Source: Paracoccaceae bacterium (GTDB lineage: Bacteria; Pseudomonadota; Alphaproteobacteria; Rhodobacterales; Rhodobacteraceae). Taken from it: 13,491 nucleotides of DNA. Shown here piece by piece: positions 6,739-13,491 of this stretch. The translations under genes were made by a program, and so were the position numbers. The stretch's first letter is position 1, and the number at the start of each line of letters is the position of its first letter. The notes beneath the pieces are model-generated. The model ran no database searches. It was not told the origin of the DNA and saw only the letters and a list, made by a program, of their open reading frames with translations. The stretch is taken from NCBI GenBank assembly GCA_020852535.1, contig JADZAO010000092.1, positions 1-13,491 on the forward strand, in the 5' to 3' direction.

Positions 6739-6741
6739 GTT
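6728..6741. repeat. Perfect 14-bp palindrome AACGTGCGCACGTT
   Basis: A fully self-complementary 14-mer without a spacer lies about 230 bp upstream of the bioY start, in DNA with no confident gene. It could be an operator for a dimeric regulator; no matching regulator is identified in the window. Confidence 0.6.
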
Positions 6742-6894
6742 GAAGCCGAAGTAGCCAAAAGAAGATAAACCCCATTCTTAGCATCAAAACAAAAGGCGCA
6801 GTCAAGCTGGTGGTACGTGCAGTGATCTTCGTATGGCATCTAAAATCTTGCTGTCCTGTCATCCCTGTAAAGGCAGAAATTTTTTCGATGTGTA

Positions 6895-6927
6895 ATATAA
6901 ACAAGATATCTCCGTCTGCGCAGAGAT
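6895..6927 (-). terminator. Possible terminator after the MOSC-domain gene
   Basis: On the minus strand, just after the stop at 6937, ATCTCTG (6927-6921) pairs with CGGAGAT (6914-6908) with one U-G pair and a 6-base loop. It is followed by ATCTTGTTTATA, which is only moderately T-rich. Confidence 0.4.
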
Positions 6928-6936
6928 GACACCGAT

Positions 6937-7479
6937 TCACAGCTTTCGCAGCACATCCGCCACCATCACCACCCCGTCTCGTTCGACTGCGCAAAGCACC
7001 CCGCGCAGCCGCAAGGGACGATGGTCCGGTACGGTAATCCAGTCTTTTGCTGCTTTCCCGTAACGTGCTTTCCACTTCACACAGCCAGAATTGAATATCG
7101 AAGACACACGCAGGACTGCCGTTCCGCACGCGAGTAGCGTCCCCTCTGGTAGGTTCGCCTCAGACGTATCCAGATCAGCAATAATTGTATCGCCGGGATG
7201 CGCTGCGCTATCTCCTTCGCGCCATACCAGATCAAGCACGCGCTTGGGTAGAATCGAAACCTGTATCCGCGGATCGCCCTTGCCATTGGGCAACTTAAGC
7301 CATGGCGCGGTCGTCCAACGATCACCCAAAACTCCCTGAGCACGCGTTAGCTCAAGCCGGTCGGGAAACCAGCGCTTGTTATATGCGGGGCGGAAGCATA
7401 GTTGCAGCACCTCCGCCGCATCTTTTGGGGCGGCCATCACATGCTGCATGGCCTCCATAAACTCGGCTGCGGTTCTCAT
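6937..7479 (-). CDS. MOSC-domain protein
   Basis: The protein is 180 residues from ATG 7479 (MRTAAEFMEAMQHVMAAP). This start has GGAGAG about 7 bases upstream; a longer open frame up to 7617 has low-complexity content and no such site. The C-terminal half resembles MOSC (molybdenum cofactor sulfurase C-terminal) domains: GDTIIADLDTSEANLP, then NSGCVKWKARYGKAA with the conserved Cys at 133, and DHRPLRLRGVLCAVERDG. MOSC proteins are thought to carry sulfur on that Cys for metal-sulfur cofactor work; they are usually stand-alone, as here. The substrate is unknown. No molybdenum cofactor gene is adjacent. The domain call is from motif resemblance. Confidence 0.75.
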   Translation of the reverse strand: MRTAAEFMEAMQHVMAAPKDAAEVLQLCFRPAYNKRWFPDRLELTRAQGVLGDRWTTAPWLKLPNGKGDPRIQVSILPKRVLDLVWREGDSAAHPGDTIIADLDTSEANLPEGTLLACGTAVLRVSSIFNSGCVKWKARYGKAAKDWITVPDHRPLRLRGVLCAVERDGVVMVADVLRKL

Positions 7480-8132
7480 CCAACACTCTCCAAGTGACCT
7501 TATCTTTATCTTCAAGATTGCCTGATGAAGTAGTGCGATCAAGCATTTTTGTTCCGGATGGCCGCCGCCGCACGAGCGTGTAGTTTTGGACAGCTTAGAT
7601 CCAGCATAGAGATTCACCTTGATCTTTTAGAGCATTTTCCCGCACAAGAATCCCGAAAAACTCGGGTGTCCCAGAAAGCTCCAGCCTGATCTGAACGGTC
7701 AACTTTATCTACGTCCGTCGAAGATAGTCGTTCGTTCAATAAACCAAATTATCAAAGAATACTGCCTGTCCAGCACCATTTGGATGGACAAAGGCCCAGA
7801 ATACATTCAGTGGCAAACTGCATATATGAGGTAAGAAACAGTGAATCACGATCCAGTACTCCAACTTGGACGAACACCTGAGAACATCTACATTAAGTGT
7901 TACAGCCCTACAGTCAGTTACAGGTGGCTTGGTTAACACATCGCTGAAAGCATCAAGAAGGCCTAAGACCGCAACACATAATGGCTCTGGACATATAACA
8001 ACGATCGCCTGAACATAGATACAGGCAGCATCAGTCCTGCACAGAAACTTAAAGTGACCGCGTAAGTTATACCCCCACGCACCGTTAGAAATGAAAAGAT
8101 TACCGATGGAGCCGAAAGAGACTACGTAAAAC
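7480..8132. other. Long intergenic region between the MOSC gene and livG
   Basis: About 650 bp with no gene I can support. It should hold the promoters of the divergent MOSC gene and liv operon. Seen: a short hairpin CCCGA-AAAAC-TCGGG (7652-7666); a GTTACAG repeat twice near 7900-7925; and a plus-strand frame of about 67 codons without an early start, ending with MDKGPEYIQWQTAYMR near 7785-7835. The minus strand is open from inside livG to 7736, but that frame looks like an antisense shadow. A weak sigma70-like pair, TTCAAT-N17-AATACT around 7735-7765, is noted only in passing. Confidence 0.4.
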
Positions 8133-8903
8133 ATGTTGAGATGCGAAAACATAACAATGGATTTTGGTTCGTTCCGAGCGTTGGATTGCTGCTCGTTCAA
8201 CGTCGCGGCCGGGTCAATCACAGGCTTGATCGGGCCGAACGGGGCAGGCAAGACCACCATGTTCAACCTGATTGCAGGCGCATTTCCATGCTCTTCGGGC
8301 CGTTTCATGTTTGACGCCAATGACGTGACGGCTTTAACCACTGATCAACGTTTTCATAAAGGCATCGTTCGAACTTTTCAGATTCCGCGTGAGTTTCAAT
8401 CCCTGACCGTCATCGAAAATTTGATGATGGTGCCTCCTAAACAAGCAGGAGAAAGCCTTTTAAGAAACTGGCTAACTCCACGCGTCACCGCAGTGTCAGA
8501 ACGCCAAACATATCAACGCGCCTGCGAAGTGCTCGATTTTCTGGAACTTACCCACGTATCACACGAACGAGCGGGTCGTTTATCAGGGGGACAGAAAAAG
8601 CTCTTGGAACTGGGCCGCACCATGATGACGAAAGCAAAACTTGTCTTGCTAGACGAGCCAGCGGCGGGGGTGAACCGTACCCTCCTCCGCAAACTGGAAG
8701 ACAAGATTTCCTATTTAAACAAGGAATGTGGTTACACGTTCATTCTAATCGAGCATGATATGGAGATGATCCAAAAACTGTGTAACCGTGTGATTTGTAT
8801 GGCGGAAGGTAAAGTTCTGATAGAAGGCAATTTCCAGACCGTGCGATCCGACCCACGTGTACTCGAAGCATATCTTGGTGAACCCCAAGCGGTCAAAGCA
8901 TGA
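8133..8903 (+). CDS. livG: Branched-chain amino acid type ABC transporter ATP-binding protein LivG
   Basis: This 256-residue ATPase has Walker A GPNGAGKT at 34-41, signature LSGGQ at 150-154, Walker B LVLLDEP at 170-176 and the H-loop His (EHDMEM) at 208. Features typical of LivG rather than LivF are the ALDCCSFNVAAGSITGLIGP opening, the insertion VRTFQIPREFQSLTVIENLM, and the C-terminal EGNFQTVRSDPRVLEAYLGE. It works in the cytosol with LivF to power uptake through LivH-LivM. Start ATG 8133 follows an in-frame TAA; the ribosome site is weak (AAAGAG, about 13 bases upstream). It is the first gene of a five-gene operon and overlaps livF by 4 bp (ATGA). Confidence 0.95.
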   Translation: MLRCENITMDFGSFRALDCCSFNVAAGSITGLIGPNGAGKTTMFNLIAGAFPCSSGRFMFDANDVTALTTDQRFHKGIVRTFQIPREFQSLTVIENLMMVPPKQAGESLLRNWLTPRVTAVSERQTYQRACEVLDFLELTHVSHERAGRLSGGQKKLLELGRTMMTKAKLVLLDEPAAGVNRTLLRKLEDKISYLNKECGYTFILIEHDMEMIQKLCNRVICMAEGKVLIEGNFQTVRSDPRVLEAYLGEPQAVKA

Positions 8904-9607
8904 CGGCTATTTTAACCATTAAAGATATCCGCGGAGGATATACCGAGGCTGACATCCTGAACGGTATTTCAATGGAGGTCTCGCGGGGCGAAATTGTCGC
9001 AATCGTCGGCCCAAACGGCGCGGGCAAATCAACTGTCATGAAAGCCGTATTCGGGTTGCTAAAAATCCGAGGCGGTAGCATCGACTTTTTAGGCACAGAT
9101 ATCACCGGTTGGTCCCCCAACCACATAGTGCAAGCCGGCATCTGTTACGTACCACAAGTTGAAAATATTTTCACCGAGATGACAGTTCAAGAGAACCTTG
9201 AAATGGGGGCTTTTCTGCGCCGCGGTGATTTGTCGGCGGCTTATGACCGCATCTACGGCCTATTTCCGGACCTTGTTTCGAAGCGGCAGGTTGTTTCGGG
9301 AAGCCTCTCTGGCGGACAACGGCAGATGCTCGCTATGGGTCGCGCACTAATGCTTGATCCAAAAGTTTTGCTGTTGGACGAACCGACAGCAGGACTATCG
9401 CCAAAATACATGGAACAAATATTTCAGATTAGTCGAAACATTCGCGATACTGGAGTAGCCATTCTTCTTGTCGAGCAGCATGCCAAACAAGCGCTAGCCT
9501 TCAGCGATCGAGGATATATCCTCGTCGCCGGGACTAACAGGCATCATGGCACTGGCCAAGACCTCCTTACAGACCACTCGGTCGCTGAAATGTTTTTGGG
9601 TGGATAG
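8900..9607 (+). CDS. livF: Branched-chain amino acid type ABC transporter ATP-binding protein LivF
   Basis: This 235-residue ATPase has Walker A GPNGAGKS at 37-44, Q-loop region CYVPQVENIFTEMTVQENLE, signature LSGGQRQ from 136, Walker B LLLDEP at 157-162, and LVEQHAKQAL. The PQVENIFTEMTVQENLEMG stretch and the C-terminal SVAEMFLGG are typical of LivF. The start ATG overlaps the livG stop (ATGA), which implies translational coupling and equal amounts of the two ATPases. Eight bases separate it from livH. Confidence 0.96.
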   Translation: MTAILTIKDIRGGYTEADILNGISMEVSRGEIVAIVGPNGAGKSTVMKAVFGLLKIRGGSIDFLGTDITGWSPNHIVQAGICYVPQVENIFTEMTVQENLEMGAFLRRGDLSAAYDRIYGLFPDLVSKRQVVSGSLSGGQRQMLAMGRALMLDPKVLLLDEPTAGLSPKYMEQIFQISRNIRDTGVAILLVEQHAKQALAFSDRGYILVAGTNRHHGTGQDLLTDHSVAEMFLGG

Positions 9608-9615
9608 GATAGACG

Positions 9616-10488
9616 ATGATGTTCCTCGATTTAGCGAATTTCTATTTGATCCCTGGAATTGTCATGGGATCAATCTACGCGATCGGGGCCATCGGAATTA
9701 CACTTGTATTTTCAATTATGCGTCATACCAATCTTGCTCATGGCGATATGGCTACCTTCGGCGCTTTCAGCGCATTAGCATTATTCTCGGCAATCGGAAT
9801 CTCACCCTACCTAGTGTTGCCCCTCGCGACGGTAATCGTAGGATTTCTATCCATTGTAATTGACTGGATCTTCTACGAGCATCTGCGCAACAAGCCCAAG
9901 ATTTTGACCACGATTTCTTCATTAGGAGTCGGTTTGATGCTGCGTTCGGTGGTGCAGATCATCTGGGGCGTCAACACGACTGCTTACGTAACCGGTATCA
10001 ATAAACCCTACAAAATCTTAGGCTTAAAGGTGAAATCAACCGAAATCATTACGTTGGGGGTCTCTGCAGCACTTGTCATAATCCTGATACTGTTTCTGAA
10101 TCGAAATCGGTGGGGCAAAGCGATGCGTGCAATGTCCAATAGTCCGGACCTTGCACTGATTTCGGGTATCGATAACCGGAAAGTTGTTGCACTGACTTGG
10201 TTTGTCGTGGGTGTTTTGTGCTGTTGTGCGGGTTTTTTTCTCGGCATAAACACAGAACTGAAGTCGATGATGGGTTGGAACATACTTTTGCCGACCATTG
10301 CAGCCGCTATACTCGGCGGTATCGGGCGCATTGAAGGCGCATTAGTAGGCGGTCTGATCATCGGCCTGATTGAAGAAATGTCCCTAATGGTCATTCCGGC
10401 GGAATATAAGGCGGCGAGCTCTTTTGTTGTTCTTTTGCTTGTTTTACTTCTTCGTCCTACTGGGTTTTTCCGCAGCAAGATCATATAA
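9616..10488 (+). CDS. livH: Branched-chain amino acid type ABC transporter permease LivH
   Basis: A 290-residue polytopic inner-membrane protein with about eight hydrophobic segments. Family motifs are GSIYAIGAIGITLVFSIMR near the N-terminus, NLAHGDMATFGAF, ISSLGVGLMLRSVVQIIWG, the cytosolic EAA-like region RNRWGKAMRAMSNSPDLALI that contacts the ATPases, and AAILGGIGRIEGALVGGLI. It should pair with LivM to form the channel. Start ATG 9616 (a second ATG follows directly) lies 8 bases after livF, with AGGAT upstream. Confidence 0.95.
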   Translation: MMFLDLANFYLIPGIVMGSIYAIGAIGITLVFSIMRHTNLAHGDMATFGAFSALALFSAIGISPYLVLPLATVIVGFLSIVIDWIFYEHLRNKPKILTTISSLGVGLMLRSVVQIIWGVNTTAYVTGINKPYKILGLKVKSTEIITLGVSAALVIILILFLNRNRWGKAMRAMSNSPDLALISGIDNRKVVALTWFVVGVLCCCAGFFLGINTELKSMMGWNILLPTIAAAILGGIGRIEGALVGGLIIGLIEEMSLMVIPAEYKAASSFVVLLLVLLLRPTGFFRSKII

Positions 10489-10493
10489 GGAGG
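10487..10493 (+). promoter_or_regulatory. Shine-Dalgarno AAGGAGG overlapping the livH stop, fixes livM start
   Basis: AAGGAGG shares two bases with the livH stop codon TAA (10486-10488). It lies 7 bases before GTG 10501 but only 1 base before the in-frame GTG 10495, so 10501 is the functional start of livM. The overlap suggests that ribosomes finishing livH reinitiate on livM. Confidence 0.75.
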
Positions 10494-10500
10494 CGTGGGC

Positions 10501-11478
10501 GTGGATATCATTTCGGCATTTAACTACCCCGTCTATCTGGCTATCTTCATTTGCATTTATGGCTGTCTAGCGATCGGTCTAAACGTGCAATGGGGCTTCG
10601 CCGGCCTTTTCAATGCGGGCATCGCTGGTTTTTTTGCTGTCGGAGCTTACACCACCTCTATTCTGACTTCTTCTGATTTACCAGACCGGCTTGGCGGCTT
10701 CGATCTACCAGTACCGGTTGGAATTCTTGGAGCAATGATATTGTCAGGTATTGTAGCTTGGCCGGTTGGGAAAATCTGCCTGCGTTTTCGCGGAGACTAT
10801 CTTGCAATTGTAACAATTGGTTTTGCTGAAGTGGTTCGCCTCGTTGTGAGGTCCGAACACTGGCTGACCGGATCGACCAGCGGAATATCCAACGTGCCCC
10901 GTCCCTTTGGCAACCTGCCCTATACACAGGCCCAAATTGCCTACTTGGCACTGACAGGCGGAATTCTTTTTGTAGCTTATTTACTAATTGAATGTCAGTC
11001 CGTGTCGCCATGGGGGCGAATAATGCGAGCCATTCGTGACAATGAAGGTGCAGCAGCCGCGATGGGTAAAAATATCCCTTTTCGTCGCTTACAAGCCTTC
11101 ATTCTCGGTGCAACCCTGATGGGTCTGGGCGGTGCACTTTATGCTCACTTGAACCGGGGGGTGACACCTGATGCTATAGATCCGATGATTGCCTCCTTCC
11201 TCATTTGGATAATGGTCATCCTCGGAGGCTCTGGAAACAATCGGGGTGTCTTACTAGGTGTGATGATCGTCTGGATTATCTGGTCCGCTTCCGAACTTAT
11301 GACCGATCAATTACCCACCGAGATCGCTCTGCAAGCAAAATACGGTCGCATTTTTCTGATTGGACTGATGCTCCAAATCGTGCTGCGCTTCCGACCCGAG
11401 GGTTTGTTGCCCGAACCGCTTTCTGAACTTCGTATCCGCGAGAACAAAGACTCCCCGCCGCGCGATACAGTTTCGTGA
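10501..11478 (+). CDS. livM: Branched-chain amino acid type ABC transporter permease LivM
   Basis: A 325-residue inner-membrane permease from GTG 10501 (VDIISAFNYPVYLAIFI). Several long hydrophobic segments are visible. Motifs are AIGLNVQWGFAGLFNAGIAG, CLRFRGDYLAIVTIGFAEVVR, TSGISNVPRPF, the ATPase-contact loop SPWGRIMRAIRDNEGAAAAM, and FLIWIMVILGGSGNNRG. It ends with a polar tail RFRPEGLLPEPLSELRIREN. It forms the heterodimeric channel with LivH. The spacing to livH is 12 bases, and the binding-protein gene follows after 28-40 bases. Confidence 0.95.
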   Translation: MDIISAFNYPVYLAIFICIYGCLAIGLNVQWGFAGLFNAGIAGFFAVGAYTTSILTSSDLPDRLGGFDLPVPVGILGAMILSGIVAWPVGKICLRFRGDYLAIVTIGFAEVVRLVVRSEHWLTGSTSGISNVPRPFGNLPYTQAQIAYLALTGGILFVAYLLIECQSVSPWGRIMRAIRDNEGAAAAMGKNIPFRRLQAFILGATLMGLGGALYAHLNRGVTPDAIDPMIASFLIWIMVILGGSGNNRGVLLGVMIVWIIWSASELMTDQLPTEIALQAKYGRIFLIGLMLQIVLRFRPEGLLPEPLSELRIRENKDSPPRDTVS

Positions 11479-11518
11479 CCGAAATAAGATCAAAGGGAGT
11501 GAACACATGGAGGCTACA

Positions 11519-12712
11519 ATGAAGACATCTCTCGTTTTGGCAACGGCGCTCGTCAGCGTCGTCGCTGCATCCCCCGTGCTCGCTGATAAGACTATCGGTC
11601 TTTTAGGGGGTATCACCGGAGGCGCAGCCGCTCTTGCCCCCGAGATCATGAAATCTTACGATTTAGCTGTGAAGCAAATCAACGATCAGGGTGGGATCCT
11701 CGCTGGTGAAAAGCTGGTTGGCGTGATCGCAGACGACGGGTGCAGCCCGCAACTCGGCGCTGATGCAGCGACGAAAGTTATCAACGTTTCGGGAGCTATC
11801 GGTGTGGTTGGCCCTTGGTGCTCGGGTGCTATGCTTTCGGCGGCTAATTCGGTTACTATTCCGGCAGGAATCGTTTTGATCAATCCGGCAGGTACTTCGC
11901 CCGCTATCACGTCGCTCGACGACAAGGACACTGTTTTCCGAACCGTCGCTTCCGATGAATACCAAGGTCAAGTACTAGCCCACACGCTCCTTGAGCGTGG
12001 AACCGCAAGTGTCGCTGTATCTTTCATTAACAACGACTACGGAAAAGGTTTAGCCGACGCATTCCGCAAGGAATACGAAGCCAAGGGAGGCAAAATCGCA
12101 GCATTCGCAGCACATGACGAAAATAAACCTTCTTATCGTTCCGACCTTGCGGAACTCGCCAAAGGCGGAGCAGATACCCTTGTTCTTTTTGATTATGGTG
12201 ACACGTCCGGCCTCACCGTGATGCGCGAGGCGATCGAAAATGACTTCTTTGCCAATTTTGTTGGTGGCGACGGCATGAAATCCACGACCCTTCTGGAAGG
12301 CGTCGGTGTCGATAACCTTTCGACCTTCCTTGTTTCTTCTCCGGTTGGCACAGAGTCCGAGTCTTTGAATTTGTTCAATAAAGCATTCAAGGCAGCCGGT
12401 GGCGATCCGAATGCTGTATTTACCAACACTTCCTACGATGCTGTATTCATGCTGGCGCTTGCCATTGAACAAGCCGGTGGCGACCCTGCCAAGATGTCAG
12501 TATCGTTGCGTGCCATTTCCGATGGAAAGGGAGAGAAGATCCAAGTCGGCGAGTGGGCAAAAGCCAAAGAATTAATCGCAGCAGGCACTGACATCGACTA
12601 CAGTGGAGCTTCCGGAGAACTCGATTTCGATGCCGCCGGAGATGTTCCTGGTAGCTATGCTTTGTTCAAGGTGGTCGGAAACGACTTTGAACGCGTTTCG
12701 CAAATGAAGTAA
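11519..12712 (+). CDS. Periplasmic substrate-binding protein of the liv-type transporter
   Basis: The 397-residue protein has an evident Sec signal peptide MKTSLVLATALVSVVAASPV ending LA, with cleavage likely before DKTIGLL. The mature part is a type I periplasmic binding protein: VKQINDQGGILAGEKL, DDGCSPQ and GPWCSGA (probable disulfide pair as in LivJ), INPAGTSPAIT, and TNTSYDAVFMLALAIEQAG. It delivers solute to LivH-LivM; branched-chain or other amino acids are likely but the ligand is not readable from sequence. ATG 11519 is preferred (GGAGG at 11509-11513, MK start); ATG 11507 (GGGAG upstream) would add MEAT. It is the last gene of the operon, followed by a strong terminator. Confidence 0.92.
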   Translation: MKTSLVLATALVSVVAASPVLADKTIGLLGGITGGAAALAPEIMKSYDLAVKQINDQGGILAGEKLVGVIADDGCSPQLGADAATKVINVSGAIGVVGPWCSGAMLSAANSVTIPAGIVLINPAGTSPAITSLDDKDTVFRTVASDEYQGQVLAHTLLERGTASVAVSFINNDYGKGLADAFRKEYEAKGGKIAAFAAHDENKPSYRSDLAELAKGGADTLVLFDYGDTSGLTVMREAIENDFFANFVGGDGMKSTTLLEGVGVDNLSTFLVSSPVGTESESLNLFNKAFKAAGGDPNAVFTNTSYDAVFMLALAIEQAGGDPAKMSVSLRAISDGKGEKIQVGEWAKAKELIAAGTDIDYSGASGELDFDAAGDVPGSYALFKVVGNDFERVSQMK

Positions 12713-12740
12713 TGCGAGAGTATTCTTAGAAATTTCAAGA

Positions 12741-12771
12741 AAGAGGGCTGGCACTAGTTGTCAGCCCTTTT
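12741..12771 (+). terminator. Intrinsic terminator of the liv operon
   Basis: GGGCTGGCA (12745-12753) and TGTCAGCCC (12759-12767) form a 9-bp stem (one G-U) with loop CTAGT, followed by TTTT. The purine run AAGA before the stem can extend pairing with the T-run. It lies about 30 bases after the binding-protein stop. Confidence 0.85.
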
Positions 12772-13439
12772 ATCATTTTGATAAATATTACAAAGCGCAA
12801 TTTCATCAAGAGTCCGTCCTCGACGACCTATTTGAGAACAAACTATCCTAGTCGCGCCCGCGACCCAGACCGCCGCGTCTTACAAAAGCTTTTACGGACA
12901 TCAAGCGTGTCTTCTGTATTTTGAAATCAGATATCGAACTCGTTTCGAACTACTCCTATCTGCCAGATCCATATCTGCATATATGTGCTAATTTGTTTCT
13001 TGGCCCTCGTCCTTTAACGCGTCATACTTCTGCCCTTGCGTCGTATTTTAAACGCTGAAAATATGCGCGGCCAAAGGCATCAATGCAAAGGATATGACTA
13101 TAAGGCGGTATAGGTCGCTATAACCACCTCTTCGGCCATCGTCTTGCCTGAGATTTGCCGCTTACTATCACATCAAGTAGGCGCAGGCATTTTACACGGT
13201 GGCTAAAAAATTACGCTTTGCCTGGCAGGATTATTCGTCGCAAAATGGCGAGGTGGTCAGGTGGCAGCATAAGTGCCAGATGCAACTCATGCGGGTGACA
13301 AATAGCCCTTTTGATAGTTTTATAACTAAATTACCCTAACGTTTCTGGGGCGTGACAAAATATAGTCTTCCTTCAATGCCCTTCATAGGCCATTTGGGAT
13401 GCAGGGTCCAAGAAAGGTCCCGCAAGGAAAGGTGATACA
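12772..13439. other. Long region without recognisable gene
   Basis: About 670 bp, broken by stops in most frames. Seen: an imperfect dyad GGCGGTATA / TATAACCACC (13104-13112 and 13119-13128) containing CTATAA twice, 20 bp apart (13098 and 13118). A 46-codon frame from GTG near 13199 (VAKKLRFAWQDYSSQN...) ends near 13339 and has no ribosome site. A minus-strand fragment near 12760-12835 reads GRRGRTLDEIALCNIYQ, resembling a DNA-binding segment, but is short and has no start. It probably includes the promoter of the gene beginning at 13440. Confidence 0.45.
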
Positions 13440-13491
13440 ATGACCGGATCCGTATTTGCGGCCGAAAGTCCTGCGGACAATCCCAAACCAC
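13440..13491 (+). CDS. Start of an unidentified protein, cut by the window edge
   Basis: ATG 13440 is preceded by AAGGAAAGG (13424-13432) at good spacing and opens MTGSVFAAESPADNPKP, running off the right edge. Seventeen codons do not allow a family to be named. The polar, Ala/Pro-rich beginning suggests a cytosolic protein rather than one with a signal peptide. Being a real gene rests on the ribosome site and the open frame only. Confidence 0.5.
   Translation, partial: MTGSVFAAESPADNPKP

Larger units (their letters stand above)
6503..6936. other. Intergenic region upstream of bioY
   Basis: These 434 bp hold the bioY leader, a perfect 14-bp palindrome (6728-6741), a weak possible small ORF on the minus strand and a hairpin after the MOSC gene. 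The rest (about 6742-6890) is AT-rich with no coding signal that I can recognise on either strand. No tRNA-like or riboswitch-like structure was seen. Confidence 0.5.

Noticed and set aside
6596..7129. 177-codon minus-strand ORF partly overlapping the MOSC gene
   Set aside because: It is a shadow frame: the MOSC frame has the motif content, the good start and the Cys motif, while this one has none.
7499..7508. TTATCTTTAT, similar to the BioR box type TTATCTATAA
   Set aside because: It has two mismatches and lies upstream of the MOSC gene, about 1 kb from bioY and not in its promoter; probably chance in AT-rich DNA.
7480..7617. 46-residue N-terminal extension of the MOSC protein from 7617
   Set aside because: A strong GGAGAG site precedes ATG 7479, and the extension looks non-coding.
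7736..8341. 201-codon minus-strand ORF overlapping the livG start
   Set aside because: Its N-terminal part (VVLPAPFGPIKPV) is the usual antisense image of a Walker A sequence. The rest has no recognisable motif, and livG is clearly the real gene. It is kept only as a question about the gap.
13199..13339. 46-codon plus-strand frame from GTG (VAKKLRFAWQDYSSQN...)
   Set aside because: There is no ribosome binding site, no recognisable motif and no neighbour support; the length is compatible with chance.

Overview
The window looks like chromosomal DNA of an alphaproteobacterium, most likely the Rhodobacterales/Roseobacter group. This is inferred from the protein sequences, the SuhB N-terminus typical of that class, the MetR/metF pair, GTG starts and moderate GC; no phylogenetic marker is present. 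Most genes are housekeeping or transport genes. No tRNA, rRNA, CRISPR array, transposase or phage gene was seen.

Left part (1-3350). A truncated inositol-monophosphatase family gene (suhB, minus strand) enters from the left edge. Next is a MetR-type LysR regulator (minus), divergent from metF (plus). Their shared intergenic region carries two dyads that look like LysR operators, centred 31 bp apart. After a gap with terminator-like hairpins comes aroQ, a type II 3-dehydroquinase starting at GTG.

Middle part (3351-6502). An acyl-CoA ligase-like AMP-binding protein and a thiolase-family protein overlap by 4 bp and form one transcription unit. They converge on bioY, the biotin-binding membrane protein, across a strong GC-rich hairpin. 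This gene set resembles the Bacillus subtilis yhfU-yhfT-yhfS biotin-regulon operon, but in a different arrangement. The thiolase keeps the nucleophilic Cys and the GHPIG His, but lacks the Asn of the NEAF motif and the C-terminal catalytic Cys. This is the most interesting point in the window.

Right part (6503-13491). A MOSC-domain protein (minus) is followed by about 650 bp without a convincing gene. A complete branched-chain amino acid type ABC transporter then runs livG-livF-livH-livM-SBP, with tight or overlapping junctions and an intrinsic terminator at its end. The substrate-binding protein gene is last. About 670 bp without a recognisable gene follows, and the first 17 codons of an unidentified CDS run off the right edge.

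The regions do not form a single pathway. They comprise one-carbon/methionine metabolism (metR-metF), the shikimate pathway (aroQ), a putative biotin-linked acyl-CoA module (ligase, thiolase, BioY) and amino-acid or related solute uptake (liv).
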